Below, piece after piece: positions 1 through 8,482 of a DNA stretch of 64,000 nucleotides. A program made the position numbers and the translations under genes. The notes under the pieces were generated by a model that worked only from the letters and a program-made list of their open reading frames with translations, did no database searches and had not been told where the DNA came from. Position 1 is the first letter of the stretch. Each line of letters opens with the position of its first letter. Source of the DNA: Pontibacter roseus DSM 17521 (GTDB taxonomy: Bacteria; Bacteroidota; Bacteroidia; Cytophagales; Hymenobacteraceae); assembly GCF_000373265.1 (NCBI RefSeq), contig NZ_KB890762.1, positions 878,833-942,832 of the forward strand. Direction: 5' to 3'.

Positions 1-1
1 T

Positions 2-445
2 GCCGCTACACCCGCCCGGCACTTCTCTGGCCGCGGGCTGAACGACCGGATGAAAACACTCTGGACCTCCTGGGCCATTGTAGGGCAACAGGACAGGATT
101 TTCTTCAGCGGCGACACCGGCTATTTTGATGGTTTCAAAGAGATTGGCGACAAGTATGGTCCTTTCGATATCACGCTGATGGAGTGCGGGCAATACAATG
201 AGCTATGGTCCAGCATACACATGATGCCGGAGCAGACCGTGCAGGCGCACCTCGACCTTCAGGGCAAGCTCCTCATGCCCATACATTGGGGAGCCTTCTC
301 ACTGGCCATGCACAGCTGGACCGACCCTATTGAGCGGGTCACGAAGGAGGCGGAAAACCGGAAGGTACCCATCACGACCCCGCATATCGGGGAGCCGGTA
401 GTGCTGCGCCAGTACGTGCCCCGACAAAACTGGTGGAAAGAGTAA
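2..445 (+). CDS. MBL-fold metal-dependent hydrolase, C-terminal part
   Basis: The reading frame is already open at base 2 (AATPARHFSGRGLNDR precedes the first Met at base 50), so the gene begins outside the window and the Met at 50 is internal. The visible part has the pattern of the NAPE-PLD/UlaG-like metallo-beta-lactamase branch: TPARHFSGRG, TLWTSW, the metal-binding FFSGDTGYFDGF, then LMECGQYNELW and PIHWGAFSLAMHSW, whose His is a late metal ligand. Members hydrolyse phosphoester or lactone substrates with two metal ions; the substrate here cannot be told. It ends 27 bp before the next gene. Confidence 0.85.
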   Translation, partial: AATPARHFSGRGLNDRMKTLWTSWAIVGQQDRIFFSGDTGYFDGFKEIGDKYGPFDITLMECGQYNELWSSIHMMPEQTVQAHLDLQGKLLMPIHWGAFSLAMHSWTDPIERVTKEAENRKVPITTPHIGEPVVLRQYVPRQNWWKE

Positions 446-472
446 TCACGTCACCTAAACAAGTAACACAGC

Positions 473-1069
473 ATGTCCCTATTCAAACAAGACCTCAGCC
501 AGGAAAGCATCTTGCAGCGTTTCCTCGACCTGAAATATACACAGGCAGACATACACTTCTGCAGGCTGCATGAGCCGGAGTTTCAACAAAGAGGCGTAGA
601 TGTGGTGCTGCTGGAAGGCGATAATCTGCTCAAGGTTGATGAGAAAGCGCAACTACACTACCTCAACAAAAGCCTTCCAACCTTTGCCTTCGAATTAGAC
701 TACCTGAAGAATGGAAAATTGAAGGAAGGCTGGTTGTTTGACCCCTCTAAAACCACAGAGGCTTACGCATTGGTATTTGACATCCAGCTTTGTCCCGGGC
801 TCAGCAAGCTGACCCAACCCACCGACATCGCTTCGTGTGAAGTATTGTTCCTGAACAGGCAGCATCTCATTGACACGACCCAGCAGCATGGCCTCACCCG
901 CGAATTCTGCCAACAGCAAAGTTACATGCTTCGGCAGAATCCCGAACAACGGAAGATAGTCGTGAGCCCCAACTTCAATTTCCAGATTTCGACGCAGTTA
1001 GCTGAGGCCCCGGTCAATCTAATCGTCCGGCGGACCTTCCTCAAGTCCATCAGCTGGCGGGTGCTCTAA
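473..1069 (+). CDS. Putative PD-(D/E)XK-like nuclease next to the R-M cassette
   Basis: A 198-residue protein that I do not recognise with certainty. Residues 43-58 run D43 then, 12 residues on, D56-E-K58 (VDEKAQ), the spacing of a PD-(D/E)XK catalytic core, followed by an aromatic-rich strand (LPTFAFELDYLKNGK) and GWLF. This suggests a nuclease fold. Its stop codon ends at 1069 and the stop of the convergent restriction gene is at 1070-1072, with no base between, so it probably travels with that cassette. It could be an accessory endonuclease or an unrelated hypothetical; the gene itself is well supported by clean reading frame and position. Confidence 0.7.
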   Translation: MSLFKQDLSQESILQRFLDLKYTQADIHFCRLHEPEFQQRGVDVVLLEGDNLLKVDEKAQLHYLNKSLPTFAFELDYLKNGKLKEGWLFDPSKTTEAYALVFDIQLCPGLSKLTQPTDIASCEVLFLNRQHLIDTTQQHGLTREFCQQQSYMLRQNPEQRKIVVSPNFNFQISTQLAEAPVNLIVRRTFLKSISWRVL

Positions 1070-2410
1070 CTAGCTCAGAGAGGTATAGATTTCTTTGATG
1101 TAGCTATTGTTGAGCCAAAAGGATTTTTTCACTACAAGCTGACCGTCGGGCGTTTCGTTGGTATCGTGGCTGTTGCGGGCGTGGGGGCGCACGTGGCAGA
1201 CCCGGTTCTCTGATTTCTTCGGGAGCGTATGCGCCTGCCCCCTCCTGATGCGGCGCACTGTCTCCAGCCATACCTTGCGGGCCTCCTCCAGGTCGGTATA
1301 GGGCATGTTCCAGAAGGCTGCCTTTTGTAGGTATAGCCCGCCGCTGCTGTCATACTTATAAAAGACGAAGAAAAACTTCTTCTCCAGGTCTTCCTTCAAA
1401 TCAGAAGTATCCCAAGACTGCTCTACCAGCTCCTTGTATCGGAAGGCCGGAAAGGAGATATCCTCGGCGGCATTGCCATTGGGCTTCAAGCGAACCGTGC
1501 GAATGACAACATCCCCTTTCTCGAACTCGTCTATCTGCTCGTCCGGCTGTATTCCTAAGACGACTTTGGTTAGGCTGGCATAAAAACCTTTTGCGCGGGA
1601 GTTCAGGTCGCAGCCTATTTGCCGCACTATGGCCTCCACTTCCATTCCGTAGAAAGGCCTGAAACGCTCCATCACCACCTCCTCCAGTGGAACAGAGGCG
1701 GTTCGCTCCTGCGTTTTCAGAATGGTGCCATAGCGCTCGCGCCCGCCTTGGGTCAGGCGGTGCAAAATGTGGTTTACATAACCCTGCTTTAGCGAGAAGG
1801 CTCTTTGTTTTGCCTGAATATGACTGAAAGGCTGTTGCCGTCGGTTGCCTCCTTTGGCTCCTTTGGTGCAGGCGCCCAGATAGAAGGTGTCGCCTTCTGA
1901 CAGCTCATGCGCCTTCCCCTGCCTTACCTTCGTCACAATGGTCTCCCAGTCGGCCTTTATCACCGCCAGGTCCTCCTCCGGAAACTCCCAGCTTCCCACC
2001 ACCTTGATGTCATAGTCCAGGAGTGTTTTCTCTTTGTCGTGTAGGTAAAAGACGAGCAACAGTTGGCTGTTCTTCTTCCAGAAAGAGCTGTCAGCAAATG
2101 TCTCCTTCGTCAGCTGCACATAGTTAATCAGGTTGAGTACCAGCCGCTCCTTTGACACCAGCCCTGCCTTTGCGTGCTTCTTCAGCGGTGTGGTTTTCAG
2201 TTCCAGACCCGCTTCCGGGAAATCAGGCTGAGCGTCAGAGTTGGGTTCGTAACCGAAGTAATGCTTTTCGAGCAGGCTCCCGAAATTTCCTTTGCCCCCA
2301 ATCTGGTGCATTCCCACGGTTCCGCAGGCCTGCCACAGTGTTTTACCCTCCAGCCTTTTAGCAAAGGCAACGATAGCGTGCTTGTCTTTCTTGTTATACA
2401 GCACTTCCAC
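1070..2410 (-). CDS. Sau3AI/MutH-type type II restriction endonuclease (GATC predicted)
   Basis: 446 residues, close to the family length (Sau3AI is somewhat longer). The N-terminal catalytic half has the MutH/Sau3AI active site D63-x6-E70-L-K72 inside PDFPEAGLELKTTPL, preceded by the family pattern IGGKGNFGSLLEKHYFGYEPN. The C-terminal half (about 230-440) is the second MutH-like domain, which in Sau3AI is an allosteric DNA-binding copy. It starts with GTG directly after the TAG of the methylase gene (TAGGTG), so translation is probably coupled. The family cuts GATC; near-absence of GATC from the window supports that specificity. Confidence 0.9.
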   Translation of the reverse strand: MEVLYNKKDKHAIVAFAKRLEGKTLWQACGTVGMHQIGGKGNFGSLLEKHYFGYEPNSDAQPDFPEAGLELKTTPLKKHAKAGLVSKERLVLNLINYVQLTKETFADSSFWKKNSQLLLVFYLHDKEKTLLDYDIKVVGSWEFPEEDLAVIKADWETIVTKVRQGKAHELSEGDTFYLGACTKGAKGGNRRQQPFSHIQAKQRAFSLKQGYVNHILHRLTQGGRERYGTILKTQERTASVPLEEVVMERFRPFYGMEVEAIVRQIGCDLNSRAKGFYASLTKVVLGIQPDEQIDEFEKGDVVIRTVRLKPNGNAAEDISFPAFRYKELVEQSWDTSDLKEDLEKKFFFVFYKYDSSGGLYLQKAAFWNMPYTDLEEARKVWLETVRRIRRGQAHTLPKKSENRVCHVRPHARNSHDTNETPDGQLVVKKSFWLNNSYIKEIYTSLS

Positions 2411-3712
2411 CTACTGCTGATTGATGCGTTCATATAAAGCAGCTCCCAGTCGCTCCACCACACCTACCACCAAGGCGTTGCCCATGAAAAAGGCGCGGCG
2501 CACGTCGGACATGCCTTCCAGGTGGGTATGGTTGTCGGGGAACATGTTGAGGCGCTCCAACTCCACGGGCGTGAGGCGGCGCAAGCCTCTGTCGGTGCGG
2601 ACCACGTGCTTGAAACGGGACGGCGCCTTGCCTCCTTCCCCGGTAATGATGGTGCGGGACGGCGCCTCCAGGTTATCCGGAAACACCATACCCCCTTCGC
2701 TATACCTGTACTCGAAGCCTTCTTTGCTTTTACGCACCTCGTTCTTGCCGCCCTTCAGGTACTCCCACTTGCCCAGGTCCTCTTCGGGTATAAAGTACTC
2801 CTCGGTCACCTCCCCGTTTTGCAGCACATCGCGCAGGAGCACGGCCGGCCCGTCGTAGAGCGGCTGGGTTTTGGCTGTGTATACCTCCCCTTCCACCATC
2901 ACGCCAGCATTTTCAAATGGGGTTGCACCGCCCCCGGTGTTGAACGTTTCGGATATCGTCACCAAGTCTTCCGCTATGGAAAAAGACTTCAGGGCTGGCT
3001 TCTCTGGGAAAAGGCTGAGGCTGGCTTTCCAGGAGGTGGCGCTTGTTGATTTGATGCGGCATGGGAAGGCTGTCGCCAGTACCCCCTGCTCCTCCAGCCA
3101 GTCGCTTTTGTCGCACTGCTGCAGCGCTTCGTAAAGTTGGGTGCCTTGTCTATACCCCATAAAGAAGACACGCCTCCTGCGCTGTGGCATGCCGTAGTCG
3201 GCTGCGTTCAGGATGCGCCACTCCACAGCATAGCCCAGGTCGTTGAGACTTTTGAGGATGAGGGCGAAGTCGCGGCCGCGTTGTTTGGCAGGCGAGTTAA
3301 GCAAACGGTCTACGTTCTCGAACAACAGGAAATCTGGTTTCACCTCCTTTTCTGTCAGGATGCGGTGAATCTGCCACCAGAGCACGCCCTTCTTGCCGAT
3401 GAGGCCTTTGGAGTTTTTGAGCGTAGTGGCTACAGAGTAGTCCTGGCAGGGAAATCCGCCTACAAGCAGGTCATGGTCAGGTATAGCGGCTGTCGGTACT
3501 TCGGCAATGTCCATGTTGGTATGGCCCTCGCTGCCCCAGCGCGCCTCGTACACCTGCGAGGCATGCTGCGCCTTGGTAGAAGGCTCCCATTGATTGCTAA
3601 ATACTACCTTATACTTGGTATTGTCTGGCGATTCAGGAGAGCCTTCCAGCCCCAGCCTAAACCCACCCACTCCTGCAAACAACTCCGCTACGCGCACTAC
3701 CTTATCACTCAT
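2411..3712 (-). CDS. DNA (cytosine-5-)-methyltransferase of the R-M system
   Basis: 433 residues with the ordered C5-methylase motifs: I (ELFAGVGGFRLGLEG, SAM binding), IV (GGFPCQDYS, catalytic Cys), VI (LLFENVDRLL), VIII (QRRRRVFFMGYR), IX (LRRLTPVELERLNMFPD) and X (GNALVVGVVERLG). It should methylate the inner or outer C of the same site that the downstream nuclease cuts, most likely GATC as in M.Sau3AI. An AAGGA box lies about 10 bp before the ATG. It is the first gene of a two-gene unit with the nuclease, an order that lets protection precede cutting. Confidence 0.93.
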   Translation of the reverse strand: MSDKVVRVAELFAGVGGFRLGLEGSPESPDNTKYKVVFSNQWEPSTKAQHASQVYEARWGSEGHTNMDIAEVPTAAIPDHDLLVGGFPCQDYSVATTLKNSKGLIGKKGVLWWQIHRILTEKEVKPDFLLFENVDRLLNSPAKQRGRDFALILKSLNDLGYAVEWRILNAADYGMPQRRRRVFFMGYRQGTQLYEALQQCDKSDWLEEQGVLATAFPCRIKSTSATSWKASLSLFPEKPALKSFSIAEDLVTISETFNTGGGATPFENAGVMVEGEVYTAKTQPLYDGPAVLLRDVLQNGEVTEEYFIPEEDLGKWEYLKGGKNEVRKSKEGFEYRYSEGGMVFPDNLEAPSRTIITGEGGKAPSRFKHVVRTDRGLRRLTPVELERLNMFPDNHTHLEGMSDVRRAFFMGNALVVGVVERLGAALYERINQQ

Positions 3713-3846
3713 AAAATGGAATCCTTATACCTTCGCAAACCCAAATCTAACGCTTTTTTTCATGCGTTGGGACATGCTCTTCCAGTACAGCCGCAAAGGT
3801 TGTGGTTCCACTTATCCGGACAGGTAGTGTAGGGGGAAATACCGGA

Positions 3847-3930
3847 TTAGGAATGCTGCGTCATCAGTTCGGCACAGGCATAGGCCACTGCACCTACCAG
3901 CAGCAGCGAAAGTATGGTTTTTGGTTTCAT
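3847..3930 (-). CDS. Micro-ORF, 27 aa, lipoprotein-like or membrane peptide
   Basis: A 27-residue frame MKPKTILSLLLVGAVAYACA... with a basic start, a hydrophobic run and Cys19 in an AYAC context that resembles a lipobox. It lies alone between the methylase gene and the repeats. The pattern ILSLLLVG resembles the membrane segments of two other micro-ORFs in the window (40721 and 43429). It may be a real small membrane peptide; there is no homology evidence, so the call is tentative. Confidence 0.4.
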   Translation of the reverse strand: MKPKTILSLLLVGAVAYACAELMTQHS

Positions 3931-4254
3931 AGGATTTCAAGATTTGGTTAAACAGATAACAGGCAAGACATCAGAAAGTTATAGGTACAACTACTACATT
4001 AAATTCATACGCAGCATAGAAAATTAAGTACTCTTGACTGATGTAGGAGATTCTTTCTATTGTATTGGCTGCCAGTAGTGTAACAGCCGATTACGGATTA
4101 GCACCGGCTATTGCTTGGACTGCCCCTGCCCCGCCTAAGAAGGAATACCCCTGCACGAATCTTTATAGGTATAAATATACATGCCGTCAGTCCGACGACA
4201 GGAGGGGTTCTGCTGCACTAAGTGTCATCCCTTTTCATTTTTGTTGTTCCAATC

Positions 4255-4432
4255 TCTGTCATTTCGACGATAGGAGAAATCATATACCCATCGAGCCGCA
4301 CATCCAGCGGCAGCGCAGATGCGGCTCTTTTGATTACTTCAGTAGCCATCTCATGTCTCACCGCCGGTTCCCGCTACGCTCATACCGACGGCGGGTAGCG
4401 TAACAGATTCCTCCTTTCGTCGGAATGACAGA
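4255..4432. repeat. Repeat A copy 1 (MITE/REP-like, inverted ends)
   Basis: About 178 bp flanked by TCTGTCATTTCGACGATAGG and its near-complement CTTTCGTCGGAATGACAGA. The interior holds the family core CATCCAGC-GCAGCGCAGATGCGGCT and an imperfect GCCGGTTCCCGCTACGCTC segment. No gene inside. Five other copies occur at 13470, 18115, 19710, 28544 and 32230. The rest of 3931-4254 shows no gene. Confidence 0.85.
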
Positions 4433-4500
4433 CAGTGCACGGAAATTACAGGAATGATTACAAGCCTGGTGAGGAAGGTATAGGATAATTATAGGAGCCG

Positions 4501-4870
4501 TGTCCAACTGCCCCTGCCTCTCCGAGGGGGAATCTGGAACGATTCACATCCCCCCTGCCCCCTTCAAAGGGGGACTTTCTGCCGCTACTGCTCGTCACAT
4601 TAAAGCGCTGTAGCACATGAACACTGGCACGTATAGCTTCAACACCCCTCTGACTACCCTCAAGTTGGAGAGCCTCCACTGTAGCCACGGAGCTAAGACA
4701 ACAGCCAGGTGCACCTAATGACGATTTTTTGTTCGTGCGGTCAGCGAGTTCAAAAGCGTCTTTGCTTTTTTGCCTACTTTTTTTGCCAAGAAAAAAAGTA
4801 GATGCCCGCCGCACAGGCGAAGCGATGAAACAAATCAGCAAGCAAACAGCAAAGACTGCAGCTCCATGGC
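4501..4870. repeat. Repeat B copy 1 (long intergenic repeat)
   Basis: This stretch shares long blocks with 21529-21815: a CCCCTGCCCCCTTC start, TTTCTGCCGCTACTG, AGCACATGAACACTGGCA, CAGGTGCACCTA, GTCAGCGAGT, a poly-T/poly-A hairpin (CTACTTTTTTT...AAAAAAAGTAG at about 4770-4800) and GCCGCACAGGCGAAGCGATG. Open frames across it are artefacts of the repeat. It lies directly after repeat A copy 1. Confidence 0.8.
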
Positions 4871-4873
4871 AAC

Positions 4874-5431
4874 TCACTTCTTCTTGTAAGGCCTATACTG
4901 AAACTGACACCTGACATCCAACACTTCCGCTATTTTGTTGAAGACGATGGTAGGTATCTGGATGTCGTGGTCTGCCAGCGGCACCTGAAATTTAGAGTCC
5001 AACCCAATTTCCTGATTCCCCACCGTGATAGTGCCTTTTATTGTCCGGTTTACGCTCTTCCCGTGGATGTGGAGCACGCCGCTGGCCGAGGCAGGGTAGC
5101 TACCGGGGGTATCCCAAGGTATGGCCTCGTTGATTTTGCCTTTGAAAGTGGCCGTCGGGTGCTTGTCCGACTCTAGGTAGTTTTCGTTGAAATGCTCCTG
5201 CATCAGCTTGTTTGGAAAATCAAACCGGCTGATAGTGACCCGCACCACAATCTCATTGTTGACCGTGTTGATGAGCGATATCGCCGCTTTGTTCTCTGCG
5301 GTGATATCCTCTAGGGGAGCCTTCGAGAAAAACACGACCGTGCCCTTAGCAGTTTGGTATATGCCTTGCTGCGCCAGACAGCACACCGGCAACAGCCAAA
5401 TCACAATACCAAAGAGGAGAATCCTACGCAT
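4874..5431 (-). CDS. YceI-family periplasmic protein
   Basis: 185 residues from the ATG at 5431, which follows the stop of the upstream gene by one base (TGATATG); an upstream in-frame Met would overlap that gene deeply and lacks a signal peptide. Residues 1-20 form a signal peptide ending CCLA-QQ. The YceI lipocalin-like pattern is clear: FPNKLMQEHFNENYLES, HPTATFKGKI, and GVLHIHGKSVNRTIKG. YceI proteins bind long hydrophobic molecules such as isoprenoid quinones. Last gene of the Rieske-DUF5777-YceI unit, which suggests a role in a periplasmic redox process. Confidence 0.9.
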   Translation of the reverse strand: MRRILLFGIVIWLLPVCCLAQQGIYQTAKGTVVFFSKAPLEDITAENKAAISLINTVNNEIVVRVTISRFDFPNKLMQEHFNENYLESDKHPTATFKGKINEAIPWDTPGSYPASASGVLHIHGKSVNRTIKGTITVGNQEIGLDSKFQVPLADHDIQIPTIVFNKIAEVLDVRCQFQYRPYKKK

Positions 5432-5432
5432 A

Positions 5433-6326
5433 TCACCATTTTTTTCCTGAGGCCTGCTTCTTCTCGAAAGAGAAGGTACGGGTGATGTTGAAGCCAAAAT
5501 GAATATCACCGTCCGTCCAGCTGTCCACGGTCTCGGTGATGAAGTAGCGCTCGGTCATGCCATAGGAGTTGGTGAAGTGCAGCTGGAACACGTGCCCTCC
5601 TGTTTCGATGTCGAACCCGATGGACAAGGCATTGGTATACGCTCCATTAATCTGGTCAAAGGGTACATAGAAATACTCCCCGTTTAACGAGATGCGTCTG
5701 GTGAGGCTATACCTCCCTCCTATGCCCAAAGCGAGAACCCCCTGGTCATCCAGTGAAGGCTCCGGTCGCACCCGGTATACGTACGCGGGACTCAGCTGTA
5801 GCGAGAAGGCATCGATAAACCTGCGGGCCAGCAATAGCTGCGCGGTATAGGTCAGCCTGTCGGTACCGGACAACTCGTCGGGAGGGAGCAGCTTTTGGGT
5901 GCGGACATTGATGCTGGCGAAGGCCGCCGCTGTGAGCGGCATCCGGTTGTCAGTCGTTTGCCTGAGGAAGCGGTACTTGGCATAGGCGTCGTATGTTTTG
6001 AAGTAGCTGCTGCGCCCCACTCCGATGGTGATGCCATCCGTCAGCCCGTAGTCCAGCCCGAGGCGGATGAGTGCCCCATCCAGCCCGAAGAGGTCGTAGG
6101 CACCACGATTGAGCCGGTCGAAACGGTGGGAAACAGCAAATTGCAGGTTTTTACGCCCGGCCATCTGCACCGATTGCCCATTGATGACGCGCAGGCCCTT
6201 GAAAGCCGGCAAGGCGTATTCGCCGGGGCTGGCACTGTCTGTGGCCAGCGACATCAGGTCATCTTGTGCGGCGCTGCTTTGCCACCAGGCGCACAGGATG
6301 AGGCAGAGCAGGAACCGCTGTATCAT
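5433..6326 (-). CDS. DUF5777 family outer-membrane beta-barrel protein
   Basis: 297 residues with a signal peptide (about 1-20, ending SSAAQ). The DUF5777 pattern is present: NLQFAVSHRFDRLNRGAYDLFGLDGA, then LGLDYGLTDGITIGVGRSSY and alternating beta-strands to a C-terminal FGFNITRTFSF. Its function is unknown; the predicted fold is an outer-membrane barrel. The start overlaps the stop of the Rieske gene by 4 bp (ATGA) and its stop lies one base from the YceI start, so the three are one transcript. Confidence 0.88.
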   Translation of the reverse strand: MIQRFLLCLILCAWWQSSAAQDDLMSLATDSASPGEYALPAFKGLRVINGQSVQMAGRKNLQFAVSHRFDRLNRGAYDLFGLDGALIRLGLDYGLTDGITIGVGRSSYFKTYDAYAKYRFLRQTTDNRMPLTAAAFASINVRTQKLLPPDELSGTDRLTYTAQLLLARRFIDAFSLQLSPAYVYRVRPEPSLDDQGVLALGIGGRYSLTRRISLNGEYFYVPFDQINGAYTNALSIGFDIETGGHVFQLHFTNSYGMTERYFITETVDSWTDGDIHFGFNITRTFSFEKKQASGKKW

Positions 6327-6760
6327 GGTTCAAATACTCTGAGGTTGTTTCCGTTGATTTGGGTGCTGTATTTCTTCAGGTTTGAGCTGGCCGGTCCCGC
6401 AATCCGCACCCCATTGGCGTCGAAAACAGAGCCGTGGTCAGGCCCCTGCTGTGAACAAGGGAAGTTGTTATCGCCAGCGTTGTAGGTAAGGGGGTTGCCC
6501 TGGTGGGTGCAGTTGGATTGGTAGGCCAGGTAATTGTTTCCGGACCTGGCAATGATGACTCTGTTCCGGATTGTCCAGCCATTGTTCACCAAATTGGCGT
6601 CACTGGTGACGTCGAAGGTGAAGTCCAGCTTGGTGGTACCCGGAGTTGTGGGAGCGGGGTCATCTTCGGAGTCGGAGCCTGAGCAGCCTCCCACGCATGT
6701 CACAAAAACGATAGCCCCGGTGCCCAAGCCTATCGTCCTAATAAACTGTTTTCTGTCCAT
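6323..6760 (-). CDS. Rieske [2Fe-2S] lipoprotein with an unusual second cluster motif
   Basis: 145 residues. The N-terminus has a signal and lipobox (VGGC26), so it is probably a membrane-anchored periplasmic lipoprotein. The first Rieske box is normal (CTHQG), the second reads C-S-Q-Q-G-P-D-H-G-S, giving C-x6-H in place of the usual C-x2-H. Strands around both boxes and the C-terminal LRVFEP are as in the family. It is an electron carrier by homology; whether it still binds the cluster is open. First gene of the operon with DUF5777 and YceI. Confidence 0.85.
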   Translation of the reverse strand: MDRKQFIRTIGLGTGAIVFVTCVGGCSGSDSEDDPAPTTPGTTKLDFTFDVTSDANLVNNGWTIRNRVIIARSGNNYLAYQSNCTHQGNPLTYNAGDNNFPCSQQGPDHGSVFDANGVRIAGPASSNLKKYSTQINGNNLRVFEP

Positions 6761-7138
6761 TGTGGTATCGGTTTAAGTATGAGTAATTTCTAGTTATCTT
6801 CTAAAACCAAATGCATGCGCAAGGCCTTGTGGCAAGGGCCTGCTGCATTTTGCGCTAGGCTCCAATCCGTGTGCTTGCTGTTATAGGCAGCGTGCTTTAA
6901 CAATTTCATTCCGCCGCAGGCAGCAGCCCGCGCACCCACCAAAAGCAGGGAGAATACCATTTGCTTCCATACTTAGATGCAGATAAGAGAGAAAGGTTAC
7001 AAAGTAGAAAACGGATGAGCGAAGAGTTTAAAGGGGGCACTAAGTGTGTTGTAAGAGCGTGTAGGAGATATAAGTATTTATACGAAGCAGCTGTTCAGAT
7101 GTATTTTGAGACAGGTATAAATTTATTACTATACCATG
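6761..7138. other. Intergenic region without a gene
   Basis: 378 bp upstream of the Rieske operon and downstream of the serine hydrolase. It is AT-richer towards 7138. I see no convincing coding frame, RNA or hairpin; it presumably carries the Rieske-operon promoter on the minus strand. Confidence 0.5.
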
Positions 7139-8326
7139 TTATTTTTTAACTTGACTGTAGGGAATATAATTCTGCCAGTACCAGGGCGTGAAGGTGTCGC
7201 CAATGGCAGTCTCGAGTAGCTCCCTGAACATGCTCCCGGCGTTGTCGCTGTTGCTCATCAGGATGATGCCTGTTCCTTGTTCTGGGAAGATGATGGAGTA
7301 ATGTCGAAAGCCATCGCCGTGCCCTTCCTTGAAAGCGCCCGTGCCGTGTGGCGATTGCAGCAGCCCCCACCCCAGCCCGTAGCTTAGCCGGATGGCGTCG
7401 TTGGCAGTGGTGTCGCGTTGGCTCAGAGGACCGAACTGCTGCACAGAGCGCAGCCTGATTTGGGGCGAGAACATTTCCTTGGTAGAAGCTGGTTTGAGCA
7501 GTTTATTCTGCAGTACCGCCTGTGTGAACAGGGTATAGTCGTCGAGGGTGGTTTCGAGGGTGCTGGCCGAAAGGGCTTCGTTGTCTTTGTCTTTCTCGTA
7601 GAGCGTGCCATCGGCTTTATGGCCCAGTACATAATCCTGCTCAAAGGCCGGTTGCCAGGTATAGGAAGAACGCGTCATACCCAAGGGAGCGAAAATCCTT
7701 TCCTGCATCAACTGCTCCAGTGGCTTGCCTGTCATCTTTTCGAGCACCACCTGCAGGTATACCAGCCCCTCCCCCGAGTAGCTATACCTGGCGCCGGGCT
7801 TGAACTTCACCCGCAGCATCTGGTCCGACTCAAACCAGCGCCAGTTGGGGAAACCGGACGTATGCGCCAGGCACATACGAGCCGTGATGTGCTGGTAGAG
7901 CGAGTCCTGCTGCAGGTCGCGGTAATCGTCATGCCACTTGGTTTGGGGGGTATAGGTATAGATGGGTTGCGGCAGGTAGTCCTGCAGCGGCTTATCCAAA
8001 TCCAGCGCCCCCTCCTCCACCAGCTGCATCACCAGCACCGCGAACACCGCCTTGCTCAGCGAAGCCCCATAGAAGTTGGTGCTGGTCTTTATAGGCTCCT
8101 TCGTCTGGAAGTTCTTGTAGCCGAAGGTCTTCTTGTAAACCGGCGCATTTTTGTTGAACACCGTTACCGCCAGCCCCTGCACTTCCGCCGCCTGCATCAG
8201 CTGCTGTATCTTCTGGTCAAGTGCCTTAGCGGTGATTTTGCTGCCATCCAGACGGGTGATGGTCTGTGCCTGCGGGTTGCCTGAGACAAGGAAGAAAAGC
8301 AAAAGAAGGCGGAAGAGGTTTTTCAT
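7139..8326 (-). CDS. Serine hydrolase, beta-lactamase/class C-like
   Basis: 395 residues with a signal peptide (cleavage near NPQAQ). The penicillin-binding-like site is seen as S89-L-S-K92 (GASLSK), a Tyr motif Y183-S-G and a late HGDG box near residue 345. LAHTSGFPNWRW and PLGMTRSSY are typical of the beta-lactamase-related serine hydrolases. Such proteins act in the periplasm as esterases, D-aminopeptidases or peptidases; the substrate cannot be read. Single gene, transcribed leftwards. Confidence 0.9.
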   Translation of the reverse strand: MKNLFRLLLLFFLVSGNPQAQTITRLDGSKITAKALDQKIQQLMQAAEVQGLAVTVFNKNAPVYKKTFGYKNFQTKEPIKTSTNFYGASLSKAVFAVLVMQLVEEGALDLDKPLQDYLPQPIYTYTPQTKWHDDYRDLQQDSLYQHITARMCLAHTSGFPNWRWFESDQMLRVKFKPGARYSYSGEGLVYLQVVLEKMTGKPLEQLMQERIFAPLGMTRSSYTWQPAFEQDYVLGHKADGTLYEKDKDNEALSASTLETTLDDYTLFTQAVLQNKLLKPASTKEMFSPQIRLRSVQQFGPLSQRDTTANDAIRLSYGLGWGLLQSPHGTGAFKEGHGDGFRHYSIIFPEQGTGIILMSNSDNAGSMFRELLETAIGDTFTPWYWQNYIPYSQVKK

Positions 8327-8482
8327 AGCCTGTCGGAAGGTATAGTATTTCCTCTATAGGCGTGTGGCAGTGGCTTGTAGGCACCTGAAGCTATAAACCG
8401 AAAGCAGCCACCGCTCCTCTAGGGAACAGTGGCTGCTTTCAGAAAGAAACGTTTCTCCGCTATGCAGGAGGCACGGCAACTC

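Noticed and set aside
4458-4877. 139-codon minus-strand frame inside repeat B
   Set aside because: The same kind of open frame recurs in other copies of this non-coding repeat; composition follows the repeat, not a gene.
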